Part shown: positions 47,839-57,227 of the stretch, one piece after another
Numbering within the stretch: the first letter of the stretch is position 1
How the letters are laid out: each line of letters opens with the position of its first letter
Origin: Aureimonas ureilytica
GTDB lineage: Bacteria > Pseudomonadota > Alphaproteobacteria > Rhizobiales > Rhizobiaceae
Direction of reading: 5' to 3'
Assembly: GCF_001475935.1 (NCBI RefSeq)
Contig: NZ_LDQA01000022.1
Span: 177,042-241,041 of the forward strand
Length of the DNA stretch: 64,000 bases
Translations under genes and position numbers: made by a program
Notes under the pieces: generated by a model
Databases searched by the model: none
What the model was told of the DNA's origin: nothing
The model's input: only the letters and a program-made list of their open reading frames with translations

Positions 47839-50411
47839 GGGTCCTGCTTGGGTCGGCCGGAGATCAGGGTTGTCACGTCCACCAGCACCTTGGCCGTATC
47901 GAAGCCGCCGGGGCAGACGAGGTAATGCGGGGTCCAGACAGGACCGAATTTCTGCTTGAAGGATTTCAGCCCGTCAAATCGATAGAACGATCCGCCCCGC
48001 CGGTACAGGAAGGAGCCGAAGCGGTTCCAGCGCGAGGCGCCGCGCCGGTCCACCAGGCCGGACAAGGGCGCGGCTCCGAGATTGAACCACTTGTAGCCTT
48101 CGTCCCTGGCATGAAGCATTAGCCGCCCGAACAGCGCGTCCATGATGACCTTGGAGACATTGGGCAGGAAGCGCATGAGGTCGATCGAGATTTCCTCCTT
48201 GTTCGCCCCACGCCAGATATTGGCGAAGGCGACGATCGCTCCGTCCTTCTTCAGAACCGCCATGTCGAAATGGGCGAGATAGGCGCGGTCGAAATAGCCG
48301 AGGGAGAAGCCCTTCTCGGTTCCCGACTTCATCGCGAGCCAAGCGTCCGACACCGCTCGGAGCTCGTCCATATGGGCCACGACCTCGTCGCGCGGCATGA
48401 CCGAGAAGACGAGGCCCTCGCGCTCGGCGCGCCGGATGGCGGTGCGAAGATCCTGTTTCTTGGGGCCTTCGATGGTGAAGGTGCCGAGATCCACGCGTGC
48501 GACCTCGCCGAGCTTGAGCGCCACCAGCCCCATGTCGAGATACATGGGCAGGCTTTGCGGCGGCACTTCGTAGAAGACCGTGCGCTCGGCGTGGGAATCC
48601 GCAAAGTCGCGGAAGGCCCAAGCGAGATCATGCACGACATCGGGCGGACCGACCGGTTCGCCCAAGGCGACGAGGCTTCCGCCCGAGCGCGCATACATGA
48701 CGAAGCCACGCTTGTCCGGCGAGAACAGGAACCGCTTGTCACCCAGAAGCGCCAGCGCCGCATTGGTCTCGGGCGAGGCCTCGACGATGGGAAACACCTC
48801 GTCGGGAATGCGGCTGCGGCGCTGGACCCGGTCGGTCCGGCGATGGATGGCGACATCGAGCCCGACAAAGGCGATCACCGCGAAGGCGACGACCGTCGCG
48901 CGCAGGAAGCGCGGCGCATTGGCCGACAAGGCGAAGTCCCACCACATCGTGTTGGCGTATTCGACATGGCGATAGGCGAAGAAGCCGAGCCAGACCGAGG
49001 CGATGACGGTGGCCGAAACAGCTGCCAGCCAGCTCCAGGTGATGGCGAAGAGCCCGCGCATCGAGCGCCGATAGAAGGCGTGGCGGAAGCCGATCAGCAG
49101 CCCGGCAAGCAGCGAGAGGACGATGGCCTCTTCCCAGTCCAAACCCTTCGAGATCGAAAAGAGAGCACCGGCGATCAGAAGCGCGAAAGCGACGACCCAA
49201 GCCCGCCAGAGCCGCTTGGCGAGTCCGCGCGAGACGATCAGAAGCGCGACGCCGACGAAGCTCGCTGCCAGATGCGACATCTCGATGAAGGACAAGGGCA
49301 GGTAGTCGTTGAGAAGATCGAGGCGATAGGCCTTGCCGGGAGTCGCCCCGGAGAGAAGCAGGACCAGACCACCGCTGAAGGCCAGAACGGCCGTCGCCGG
49401 CGGAACCATTGGCTCCAGTGCGCGAGCCAGCTCCTTCATCGGGCCATGCAGCTTGCGACGGCGGCGCACGCCCTCGACCACGAGCAGACCCACCACCGTG
49501 ACGAGAAGCGGCAGAACGGTGTAGATGAGGCGATAGACAAGGAGTGCTGCCACCACATCCGCGCGCTGCGACAAGCCGAGGCTGACGATGATCGTCGCCT
49601 CGAAGGCGCCAAGGCCGCCTGGCGCGCTGGATGCGACGCCGACCACGACCGCGACGGAAAACACGAGCGCGAAGAGAATGAAGGAATCCACCGTGCCCGG
49701 CGGCATCAGCACATAGAGAACGGCTGCTGCCGCGCCCACATCCACGATGCCGGCGATGAGCTGGACGATCGCGCCCTTGTGCGAGGGCAGGGGAAGGGAG
49801 AACTTGCCCAGGCGCGCCGTGCGCTCCCCGCCCGCCAGCCAGACCACGAAGCCGGCGACCAGCGCGACGAGCACGACCCCGATCGCCATGTCCACCACCG
49901 GGCCGGCTTCTCGGAACACGGGGACGCCGGACGGGTCCACGATCAAGGCCACGCCCAGCATGATGGCGAGCGCGAACCAGAGGGCGAACCAGGACGTGCC
50001 GACGATCCGCCCGATATCGGCCAGCTCGATGCCGCCGGACTTGTAAACGTGGTAGCGCAGCGCGCCGCCCGTCAGCAGAGGAAAGCCGAGCGCGTTCGAA
50101 ATGGCATAGCCCGCCGCGCCCACCGTCGCGGCCACCGGCTTGGAGACCTTGCCGGGCGCGATCGTCTCCACCGCCACCACGTCATAGAGCGACACGGCGG
50201 CAAAGGAGACGACCGTGAACAGGAGGGCGAGAACCAGATCGAAGCCCGAGACCGCCTGGATGGCGCGCCGGACTTCGCCCAGCGTCAGCGTGTGGACCAT
50301 GCTGCCGAGAGCCGCGAAGGCGGCGATCGTGATGGCGAGGCCCAGAAGGGCGGGCACATATTTGCGCCATGCGCGAGAGGAAATGCGGTCGGCCTTGGCC
50401 TCGATGGTCAT
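47835..50411 (-). CDS. mprF: Lysylphosphatidylglycerol synthetase/flippase (LpiA)
   Basis: An 858-residue membrane protein that transfers lysine from lysyl-tRNA to phosphatidylglycerol and moves the product to the outer leaflet. The first ~530 residues form about 14 helices with the flippase domain (TGGALRYHVYKSGGIELADIG, SSAPGGLGAFEATIIVSLG). The C-terminal DUF2156 synthetase domain follows (about 560-840) with GDKRFLFSPDKRGFVMYARSG, FYEVPPQSLPMYLDMG and FNLGAAPLSGL. The start at 50411 (MTIEAKADR) was chosen because the residues upstream are low in membrane character and lie in the divergent promoter region. lpiA is the rhizobial name. Acid or cationic-peptide stress is the likely inducer. 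Confidence 0.93.
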   Translation of the reverse strand: MTIEAKADRISSRAWRKYVPALLGLAITIAAFAALGSMVHTLTLGEVRRAIQAVSGFDLVLALLFTVVSFAAVSLYDVVAVETIAPGKVSKPVAATVGAAGYAISNALGFPLLTGGALRYHVYKSGGIELADIGRIVGTSWFALWFALAIMLGVALIVDPSGVPVFREAGPVVDMAIGVVLVALVAGFVVWLAGGERTARLGKFSLPLPSHKGAIVQLIAGIVDVGAAAAVLYVLMPPGTVDSFILFALVFSVAVVVGVASSAPGGLGAFEATIIVSLGLSQRADVVAALLVYRLIYTVLPLLVTVVGLLVVEGVRRRRKLHGPMKELARALEPMVPPATAVLAFSGGLVLLLSGATPGKAYRLDLLNDYLPLSFIEMSHLAASFVGVALLIVSRGLAKRLWRAWVVAFALLIAGALFSISKGLDWEEAIVLSLLAGLLIGFRHAFYRRSMRGLFAITWSWLAAVSATVIASVWLGFFAYRHVEYANTMWWDFALSANAPRFLRATVVAFAVIAFVGLDVAIHRRTDRVQRRSRIPDEVFPIVEASPETNAALALLGDKRFLFSPDKRGFVMYARSGGSLVALGEPVGPPDVVHDLAWAFRDFADSHAERTVFYEVPPQSLPMYLDMGLVALKLGEVARVDLGTFTIEGPKKQDLRTAIRRAEREGLVFSVMPRDEVVAHMDELRAVSDAWLAMKSGTEKGFSLGYFDRAYLAHFDMAVLKKDGAIVAFANIWRGANKEEISIDLMRFLPNVSKVIMDALFGRLMLHARDEGYKWFNLGAAPLSGLVDRRGASRWNRFGSFLYRRGGSFYRFDGLKSFKQKFGPVWTPHYLVCPGGFDTAKVLVDVTTLISGRPKQDP

Positions 50412-50588
50412 CAGTCGAATCCCGATGGTCTCGCATCTCCGGCAGCGCCGGAGCGAAGGGGATTTACCCCGCCTCACGATGGGAGCAAGCCCATGGGACG
50501 AGATTGCGCAAAAATGAGGACAAACTCCTATCCCCTGCCCATGAATTCGCGCTGGTTTGCCGCTGCAAAAGGCAAATTCATCTTTCTT
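50412..50588. promoter_or_regulatory. mprF side of the mprF-preT divergent region
   Basis: No gene. A perfect CTCCGGC/GCCGGAG hairpin with a 3-base loop lies at 50437-50453, in the leader of mprF. AT-rich sequence (50560-50605) begins to the right and marks the preT promoter area. Confidence 0.35.
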
Positions 50589-50638
50589 TTGACCAAACGA
50601 TAAAAACTTTTGACGGGCACGAATCTTCGAAGCATTCT
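50589..50638 (+). promoter_or_regulatory. RutR-like box and putative promoter of preTA
   Basis: TTGACCAAACGATAAA at 50589-50604 keeps the left half TTGACCA of the RutR operator (consensus TTGACCAnnTGGTCAA) and 4 of 7 bases of the right half. Directly downstream, TTGACG at 50610-50615 and CATTCT at 50633-50638 are 17 bases apart and could be -35 and -10. The remaining leader to preT is 131 bases. A RutR-like repressor is coded 6 kb away in the same module. Confidence 0.45.
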
Positions 50639-50769
50639 GATTTGGAACGGTTCGAAACTCGGTGTTCCCAAACTTTAGCGGGGGTCGGCCGTGATGCCAG
50701 CAAACCGCTGAGGCGCGCCTCGCAGGCCATGGTCGCGACGCGCCGAAGCCCTTGCCCGAAGGGTTTCCC

Positions 50770-52173
50770 ATGTCCGAAATCCGCATGAGCCCACCCGACA
50801 TCGCCGCCGGCCGACTGGCGACTGATAGCCTCGCCCGAGGCTTTTCCGACATCCATCCGCCGCTGGAGGCGCATGAGGCGCTCGTCGAGGCCGACCGCTG
50901 CTACTTCTGCTATGACGCGCCCTGTATGCGAGCCTGCCCGACCTCGATCGACGTGCCGCTTTTCATTCGCGAAATTCAGGCGGGCAACCCGGTCGGCGCG
51001 GCCAAGACGATCTTCGAGGCCAATATTCTGGGCGGCATGTGCGCCCGCGTCTGCCCGACCGAGACGCTCTGCGAGGAAGCGTGCGTGCGCGAGGCGGCCG
51101 AGGGCAAGCCGGTCAAGATCGGCCTGCTTCAGCGTTTCGCCACGGACCATCTGATCGAGGCCGGTCGCCATCCGTTCCAACGCGCAGCGCCAACGGGCCA
51201 CAGCGTCGCAGTGGTCGGGGCCGGACCGGCGGGCCTGTCCTGTGCCCATCGCCTCGCTATGCTCGGCCATAGCGTGACGCTCTACGATGCTCGGCCCAAA
51301 CCCGGCGGCCTCAACGAATATGGCATCGCGGCCTACAAGGCGACGAATGGTTTCGCGCAGGCCGAGGTGGAGTTCATCCTGGAGATCGGCGGCATTACGC
51401 TCGTCAACGATCAGGCGCTCGGGCGCGACCTGCATCTGGCCAATCTGCGCGCGCAGTTCGATGCGGTGTTTCTGGGTCTCGGCCTTGCCGGCGTCAACGC
51501 GCTGGGCGCGGAAGGGGAAGCCAGTTCCGGCTCTCATGATGCGGTGGCCTGGATCGCGGAGCTACGCCAGACCACGAATCTGTCCGAGCTCCCGGTCGGG
51601 CGGCGGGTGGTGGTGATCGGCGGCGGCATGACGGCGATTGACGCGGCCGTGCAGGCCAAGGCTCTGGGCGCGGAAGAGGTGACGCTGGCTTATCGACGCG
51701 GACGCGAGGAGATGAACGCGTCGCGCTACGAGCAGGAGATCGCGCAGACGCGCGGCGTCCATATTCGGTGTCATCTGACGCCCCGGCGGATTCTGGCCGA
51801 GAACGGGCATGTGCGCGGCATCGAGTTGGAGCGCACGCGCAGCGTGGAGGGCCAACTGGACCTGACCGGCGAGATCGTGACGATCGAAGCCGATCAAGTG
51901 TTCAAGGCGATCGGACAGCAGTTTCTGCCCAGCGGGACGGGCGAGGGCGCCGGCTTGTCGATGGAGCGAGGCCGCATCCGGGTCGATGCCGAGCGACGTA
52001 CCAGCCTGCCCGGCGTCTGGGCTGGCGGAGACTGCGTGTCCGGCGGGAGCGATCTGACGGTCGTGGCGGTGGAGGACGGCAAACAGGCTGCCTTGTCGAT
52101 TCACCGGATGCTGTCGGTCGCCGCCTCGGTTCGCGACGATACCAGAACCGACTCGGCGCTCGCCACGCGCTGA
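50770..52173 (+). CDS. preT: NAD-dependent dihydropyrimidine dehydrogenase, subunit PreT
   Basis: A 467-residue FAD/Fe-S protein that passes electrons from NADH to PreA. The N-terminal GltD-like cluster region holds CYFCYDAPCMRACP and CARVCPTETLCEEAC. FAD fold VAVVGAGPAGLSCAHRLA follows, then the NAD(P) fold RVVVIGGGMTAIDAAVQA and the terminal GVWAGGDCVSGGSDLTVVAVEDGK. The ATG at 50770 has GAAGGG seven bases upstream; a TTG 18 bases earlier is less likely. preA starts 32 bases after its end, and the pair works as in E. coli PreTA. Confidence 0.95.
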   Translation: MSEIRMSPPDIAAGRLATDSLARGFSDIHPPLEAHEALVEADRCYFCYDAPCMRACPTSIDVPLFIREIQAGNPVGAAKTIFEANILGGMCARVCPTETLCEEACVREAAEGKPVKIGLLQRFATDHLIEAGRHPFQRAAPTGHSVAVVGAGPAGLSCAHRLAMLGHSVTLYDARPKPGGLNEYGIAAYKATNGFAQAEVEFILEIGGITLVNDQALGRDLHLANLRAQFDAVFLGLGLAGVNALGAEGEASSGSHDAVAWIAELRQTTNLSELPVGRRVVVIGGGMTAIDAAVQAKALGAEEVTLAYRRGREEMNASRYEQEIAQTRGVHIRCHLTPRRILAENGHVRGIELERTRSVEGQLDLTGEIVTIEADQVFKAIGQQFLPSGTGEGAGLSMERGRIRVDAERRTSLPGVWAGGDCVSGGSDLTVVAVEDGKQAALSIHRMLSVAASVRDDTRTDSALATR

Positions 52174-52205
52174 TCCCGAAGACCGGACGATTTGGAGACA
52201 CGATC

Positions 52206-53549
52206 ATGGCAGACCTGTCGACGAGCTTCATCGGGATTTCCTCGCCCAATCCGTTTTGGCTGGCCTCGGCCCCGCCGACCGACAAGGAATACAATGTCCA
52301 GCGCGCGTTCGAGGCGGGCTGGGGCGGCGTCGTCTGGAAGACGCTGGGAGAGGGTGATCCGGTCGTCAACGTCAACGGCCCGCGCTATGGCGCGATCCAT
52401 GGGCCCGACCGTCGGCTTCTGGGCCTCAACAATATCGAGCTGATCACCGATCGCTCGCTGGACCTCAATCTGGAGGAGATCGCGCGGGTCAAGCGCAACT
52501 GGCCGGACCGGGCGATGATCGTTTCGCTCATGGTGCCTTGCGAGGAAAAAAGCTGGCAGTCCATTCTGGCGCGTGTCGAAGAAACGGGCTGCGACGGCGT
52601 TGAGCTGAACTTCGGCTGCCCGCACGGCATGTCGGAGCGCGGCATGGGCTCGGCCGTTGGTCAGGTGCCCGAATATATCGAAATGGTGGCGGCATGGTGC
52701 AAGACGCATTCGCGCCTGCCGGTGATCGTCAAGCTGACGCCCAATATCACCGACATCCGCTATCCCGCGCGCGCCGCCCGCCGCGGCGGTGCCGACGCGG
52801 TGTCGCTGATCAACACGATCTCCTCCATCGTTTCGATCGACCTCGACAATTTCGCCCCGACGCCGACCATCGACGGCAAGGGCAGCCATGGCGGCTATTG
52901 CGGGCCGGCGGTGAAACCGATCGCGCTCAACATGGTGGCCGAGATCGCACGCGATGGCGAAACGCGCGGCCTGCCCATGTCGGGGATCGGCGGAGTCACA
53001 ACCTGGCGGGACGCGGCCGAATTCATCGCGCTCGGCTGCGGCACGGTGCAGGTCTGCACGGCGGCCATGACCTACGGATTCAAGGTCGTGAAGGAGATGA
53101 CGTCGGGTCTCTCGGATTGGATGGACGAAAAAGGCTACCGCACGATCGAGGACTTCCGCGGCCGCGCCGCGCCCAACGTCACCGACTGGCAGTATCTCAA
53201 CCTCAATTACGTCACCAAGGCCCGAATCAATCAGGACCTCTGCATCAGCTGCGGGCGCTGCCATATCGCCTGCGAGGACACATCGCATCAGGCGATCACC
53301 AACATGGTGAATGGTCGTCGCCGGTTCGAGGTGATCGACGAGGAATGCGTAGGCTGCAACCTGTGCGTCAATGTCTGCCCGGTCGAGTCCTGTATCACGA
53401 TGGAGCCGATCCAGGGCATCGACCCGCGCACGGGCAAATCCATACCCGAATCCTATTCCAACTGGACCGTGCATCCCAACAATCCGATGCGCAAGGAGAC
53501 GTTGCAGTTCGCGCCGGAGCCCGTGGTTCTGCCCAATGCTGCTGAATGA
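52206..53549 (+). CDS. preA: NAD-dependent dihydropyrimidine dehydrogenase, subunit PreA
   Basis: A 447-residue flavoprotein that reduces uracil and thymine to the 5,6-dihydro forms. The FMN barrel (about 1-320) contains NPFWLASAPPTDKEYNVQRA, the catalytic-loop region VELNFGCPHGMSERGMGSAVGQ, and VSLINTISSI. The C-terminal ferredoxin part has two 4Fe-4S motifs, CISCGRCHIAC and CVGCNLCVNVCPVESC. The length matches E. coli PreA plus a short tail. It is the first enzyme of reductive pyrimidine breakdown, with the dihydropyrimidinase and carbamoylase coded 4-6 kb downstream. Confidence 0.96.
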   Translation: MADLSTSFIGISSPNPFWLASAPPTDKEYNVQRAFEAGWGGVVWKTLGEGDPVVNVNGPRYGAIHGPDRRLLGLNNIELITDRSLDLNLEEIARVKRNWPDRAMIVSLMVPCEEKSWQSILARVEETGCDGVELNFGCPHGMSERGMGSAVGQVPEYIEMVAAWCKTHSRLPVIVKLTPNITDIRYPARAARRGGADAVSLINTISSIVSIDLDNFAPTPTIDGKGSHGGYCGPAVKPIALNMVAEIARDGETRGLPMSGIGGVTTWRDAAEFIALGCGTVQVCTAAMTYGFKVVKEMTSGLSDWMDEKGYRTIEDFRGRAAPNVTDWQYLNLNYVTKARINQDLCISCGRCHIACEDTSHQAITNMVNGRRRFEVIDEECVGCNLCVNVCPVESCITMEPIQGIDPRTGKSIPESYSNWTVHPNNPMRKETLQFAPEPVVLPNAAE

Positions 53550-53620
53550 TTGACCGAAATCTTTGCAACCTTGGGGAGCGGGCTCGAGTGTTTGGGCTGG
53601 GCTGTTCCCAACGATCCGCC

Positions 53621-53672
53621 CGAACCTGCGGCGAAGATAGCATTGAAAGTATGTTTCTTCGCCGCCGGTTCG
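53621..53672 (+). other. Large stem-loop downstream of preA
   Basis: CGAACCTGCGGCGAAGA and TCTTCGCCGCCGGTTCG pair over 17 bases with one mismatch and an 18-base loop. It lies 71 bases after preA and 97 before the GGDEF-EAL gene. There is no T-run. It probably ends or stabilises the preTA transcript. Confidence 0.55.
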
Positions 53673-53768
53673 TAACGGAAGAATAAGATGCGGATGCGAG
53701 TGTCGAGTGTGATGTCAGAGCGCGAACCTCGAAAGGGGCAAGCGCTCGCAAGAGCATGAGTTGGCCTC

Positions 53769-56219
53769 GTGAAGTCCATAAACGCCAAACTTCTGATCAG
53801 CGGTTTGCTACTGGCGCTTCTGTCCGGCTTCGCCGGGCTTGTGGTCATTCAAAGCAATCGATCCGCCGCCGAGATCGCGACGGCGATGATCCACCAGGGC
53901 ATCGATCCCCTCGATCAACTGGAGGGGGCCGCTCGCTCGCTGGGTGATCTGGAGCGGCGGTTCAATGCCGTGCCCGATTCGCTGAGCGAATTGCCGATGT
54001 TGAGGACCGAGGAGGCCGCCGAGCTTCTGACGAGCCTGACCGAGATCGTGCGCAAAGTGCGCGGTGCCATGGTCGCACTCCCCAACGGCGGTCAAGGCCA
54101 CAAGCTCGATCAGCTCTTCTATTCGATCAACCGTCTGCGCACCTCCGAAGGCGACGTGACGCATCGGCTGGTCCGCCGCGAACTGGCCAATATTCTGAAC
54201 GAGGTGGACGCCGCGATCGATCTGATCCGCGACGATCTCATTCGTATGCATGAGCGCACGCAGTCCGAGCGCCGCACCATCGATCTCGCCGTCATGGCCG
54301 GTGGCGCGGGTGGCCTGATGATCGGCCTCCTGCTCATCCTCTACCTCTCGCGCAGCATCTCGCGCCCGATCCGCAGCGCCGCGACGATCCTTCGTCAGGT
54401 CGGAGGAGCACCCAATAGCGGGAGCCACCATCAGACGAGCGACATGATGGCTGATCTTGAAGCGGCGATCCGCTTCGTGGAAACCGTGATCGAGACCAAG
54501 GACCGCTCGTCGAAGCTTCTGAAGTCCACCTCGGCGGCTCACATACAGGCCGCGGTGGAACGTCAGCAGAACCGTCTGAGAATAGCTCTCGACGCCTTGC
54601 AGAAACCGCTCTGCCTCGTGGACGAGGGCGGTCGCATGACCGACGCGAACGCCGCTTTCCTTCACATGTTTCCGGGTCTGACGGTCGGCAGTCACATCTC
54701 GTCCTGGACCGACCATACCCAACTGACACAGCTTCTTGCGGCGCGGGCTCAGGATGAGGTGGTGACGTTCCCGGACGGGTGGACATGCCGTGTGCGGTGC
54801 CATTCCAATCCGATCGACAATGGCGTCATCGCCGTGTTCAACGAACTTACGAACCAGGACACGGCGCAGCGCGAGTTGGAGCGCATCTCGTCGCAGGATT
54901 CCCTGACTGGCCTGTTGAACCGGGATGCTTTCCATCACGATCTGGAAAACGCCTTGAAAGTAGGCGAGACCCCGTTCTTCGTTGTGGTGGTGGACGTGGT
55001 GGCGTTCAAGACCGTCAACACGACGCTGGGTCTGACGGCGGGCGACGAGCTTCTACGCGCGGTCGGCGAGCGGCTGAGCGCGATAGCAGGGCCGGGCGGG
55101 CGCGTGGCGCGCTTGGCGGGCGACGAATTCGGTCTGATCGTGAGAGGCGAGAATGCCGTGCGGGCGCCCGAACGGTTCGGCCGGGTCATCGTGCAGGACT
55201 TCGCGCGTCGCCCCGTCACGATCATCGGCCGTCCTCTGGCGGTGCGGATCGCAGTCGGCGTGGTGCCGGACCTCCAGCCCGGCAGCGGGCTCGATGTCCA
55301 GACCGTCATGCGCGACTGCGAAATCGCCCTTGCGACCGCCAAGAAGAGCGCGTCCGACCCCTTCTGCGTCTACGCGCCCGAAATTCAGAAAGAGCATCAG
55401 AACCGCCAGGACATCGAACGCGATCTGCGCGAAGCGCTGGCGCGCGGCGAGTTCGAACTGCACTTCCAGCCCTTTGTCGACGTGAAGCGCGGTTGCGTCT
55501 CGGGCTTCGAGGCGCTGGTGCGCTGGAACTCCCCGACGCGCGGCCGCGTGTCGCCCGGCGTGTTCATTCCGATCATGGAGGAAACCGGCCTGATCGTGCC
55601 GCTCGGACTTTTCGTCCTGCGCGATGCCTGTCGGCAGGCGGCTCACTGGCCGGAAGGGTTGACCCTGTCCATCAACCTGTCGCCGCGCCAGTTCGAGGGC
55701 GGGGACATCGTGGCCGACGTGCGCCAATCGCTGGCCGAGACCCGGCTCGACCCCAAGCGCCTCCAGCTCGAAGTTACCGAATCGCTGTTCCTCTCGGACG
55801 GCGACCGGGTTCTCACGGTGCTGAACGCCCTGCGCGGGCTGGGCGTGGCCATGTCGATGGACGATTTCGGGACTGGCTATTCGTCGCTCGGCTATCTCAG
55901 CCGGTTCCCCTTCGACAAGATCAAGATCGACCAGTCCTTCGTGCGCGATCTCGACCGCAAGGAGAACATGGCGATCGTGCGCGCGGTGCTGGGCCTTGGC
56001 GCCTCGATGAAGCTCGCCGTCATCGCCGAAGGCGTGGAAACGGCGGAGCAGATGCGGGTGCTGCAGGAGGAGGGCTGCGACGAGATGCAGGGCTATCTCT
56101 TCTCGCGCCCCCGACCCGCGGGCGATTTGCCCAAGATGCTGGTCGACATCAAGGAAGGCTTCCAGCAGGGCCGTTTCGGCAGAGAAGTGAACGTCATACC
56201 CATGCTTCGCAGCGTCTGA
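53769..56219 (+). CDS. Membrane GGDEF-EAL protein (cyclic di-GMP turnover)
   Basis: An 816-residue inner-membrane signalling protein, starting at GTG. Helices at about 7-26 and 173-194 bracket a periplasmic sensor of about 145 residues, then a HAMP-like linker and PAS-like fold (about 265-365). The GGDEF domain (370-535) has AGDEF at 450-454 and D409, but its second acidic position (DVVAF for DxDxF) is Val, so cyclase activity is uncertain. The EAL domain (550-795) keeps EALVRW (581-586), SINLSPRQ, LEVTES (668-673), MDDFGTGYS, KIDQSFV and AEGVET, so phosphodiesterase activity is likely. It lies between preA and rutR. Confidence 0.9.
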   Translation: MKSINAKLLISGLLLALLSGFAGLVVIQSNRSAAEIATAMIHQGIDPLDQLEGAARSLGDLERRFNAVPDSLSELPMLRTEEAAELLTSLTEIVRKVRGAMVALPNGGQGHKLDQLFYSINRLRTSEGDVTHRLVRRELANILNEVDAAIDLIRDDLIRMHERTQSERRTIDLAVMAGGAGGLMIGLLLILYLSRSISRPIRSAATILRQVGGAPNSGSHHQTSDMMADLEAAIRFVETVIETKDRSSKLLKSTSAAHIQAAVERQQNRLRIALDALQKPLCLVDEGGRMTDANAAFLHMFPGLTVGSHISSWTDHTQLTQLLAARAQDEVVTFPDGWTCRVRCHSNPIDNGVIAVFNELTNQDTAQRELERISSQDSLTGLLNRDAFHHDLENALKVGETPFFVVVVDVVAFKTVNTTLGLTAGDELLRAVGERLSAIAGPGGRVARLAGDEFGLIVRGENAVRAPERFGRVIVQDFARRPVTIIGRPLAVRIAVGVVPDLQPGSGLDVQTVMRDCEIALATAKKSASDPFCVYAPEIQKEHQNRQDIERDLREALARGEFELHFQPFVDVKRGCVSGFEALVRWNSPTRGRVSPGVFIPIMEETGLIVPLGLFVLRDACRQAAHWPEGLTLSINLSPRQFEGGDIVADVRQSLAETRLDPKRLQLEVTESLFLSDGDRVLTVLNALRGLGVAMSMDDFGTGYSSLGYLSRFPFDKIKIDQSFVRDLDRKENMAIVRAVLGLGASMKLAVIAEGVETAEQMRVLQEEGCDEMQGYLFSRPRPAGDLPKMLVDIKEGFQQGRFGREVNVIPMLRSV

Positions 56220-56915
56220 TCAGCCCTCCGGTGCGTCGGCGATGACTCGCTCGCTCGCAGCGTCCGCAGAATGTCTGACGCCGCCCAGGATGATGCCGAG
56301 GACCGCCTGTGTCGTCTCGGCGAGAAAGTCCGGCGATTTCGAACGATCGCCCAGCACCGCGTCGATCTGCACCGCGAAATCCGCATAGTGCTGCGTCGTC
56401 GCCCATATGACGAAAATGAGATGGACGGGATCGACAGGCGCAAGCCGACCGGTATCGATCCAATGGCGAATCACGGCCGCCTTTGCCTCCACCAACACCC
56501 GTAGCTCGGTCTGGAGAAAGGCGCGAAGAACCGGCGCGCCGTTGAGGATTTCATTGGCGAAGAGACGCGAGGCTTCCGGCTGCTCGAACGACATGCGCAG
56601 CTTGTCCTCGATATAGGCTCGAAGCTCCGTTTCCGGATCACCGTCGCGCTCCAGAGTGCGCAAGGGGGACAGCCATTGCGTCAGCGTGCGCTGAAGCACG
56701 GCCTCGTAGATGTCCTCCTTCCGTCGGAAGTAATAAAGAAGGTTCGGTTTCGACATGCCCGCGCGCTGCGCGATCTGATCGATCGTCGAGCCGCGAAAGC
56801 CATAGGCCGCAAAGATCGGCAGCGCTGCCTGGAGTATGGTTTCGCGGTTGGCCGCCTGGATGCGCGTCTGCGCCCGTGCTCCGGTCTCGCCACTGGATGA
56901 CGCTTCGGTTTTCAT
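56220..56915 (-). CDS. rutR: TetR-family repressor of pyrimidine catabolism (RutR-like)
   Basis: A 231-residue regulator. The N-terminal HTH is GSTIDQIAQRAGMSKPNLLYYFRRKEDIYEAVL. The C-terminal effector domain resembles E. coli RutR closely, above all LAPVDPVHLIFVIWATTQHYADFA against the E. coli LAPIDPQHLIFMIWASTQHYADFA block. RutR binds uracil or thymine and lets go of DNA. The ATG is at 56915 and the stop abuts the stop of the GGDEF-EAL gene. A close RutR box lies about 100 bases upstream in the divergent promoter, so it should control the carbamoylase operon and perhaps itself. Confidence 0.92.
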   Translation of the reverse strand: MKTEASSSGETGARAQTRIQAANRETILQAALPIFAAYGFRGSTIDQIAQRAGMSKPNLLYYFRRKEDIYEAVLQRTLTQWLSPLRTLERDGDPETELRAYIEDKLRMSFEQPEASRLFANEILNGAPVLRAFLQTELRVLVEAKAAVIRHWIDTGRLAPVDPVHLIFVIWATTQHYADFAVQIDAVLGDRSKSPDFLAETTQAVLGIILGGVRHSADAASERVIADAPEG

Positions 56916-56976
56916 GCTGCAGCTGCCTCAAGTTTTTGCGCTGCAATCACCTGCATCGGATTCATGCAAATCGACC

Positions 56977-57005
56977 TTGACCGTCTTCTGCGGAGCTTCT
57001 AGCCT
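56977..57005 (+). promoter_or_regulatory. Putative promoter of the carbamoylase operon
   Basis: TTGACC at 56977-56982 and TAGCCT at 57000-57005 are 17 bases apart. A RutR box lies immediately downstream, over the likely start point, as expected for repression. Confidence 0.45.
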
Positions 57006-57010
57006 CTGTT

Positions 57011-57026
57011 TTGACCATAGAGTCAA
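57011..57026. promoter_or_regulatory. RutR operator in the rutR-carbamoylase divergent region
   Basis: TTGACCATAGAGTCAA matches the RutR consensus TTGACCAnnTGGTCAA at 12 of 14 defined positions, including the complete left half. The remaining bases of the 312-base gap (56916-57227) show no gene. Confidence 0.7.
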
Positions 57027-57227
57027 TGAACAGGGCGATGGGGCGCAAGCGGTAAACCGTTCACCGAACGGGGGGCCGAAACCACGAGCGCACCGCACCC
57101 GATCCCTTCTTCACCCGCTTGTCGGGGTCGACCGTCGCCTATCGCTCGGGCGGCGAGAGAGGTGTGGTGCGCGCAGCGCGCTTTGACCTCTGGATGCCAG
57201 TCTTCAGCCTGCATGGACGTGATCCGA

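Noticed and set aside
48270..50603. A 777-residue plus-strand frame opposite mprF
   Set aside because: Extremely charged low-quality sequence without motifs; mprF on the other strand has clear helices and family blocks.
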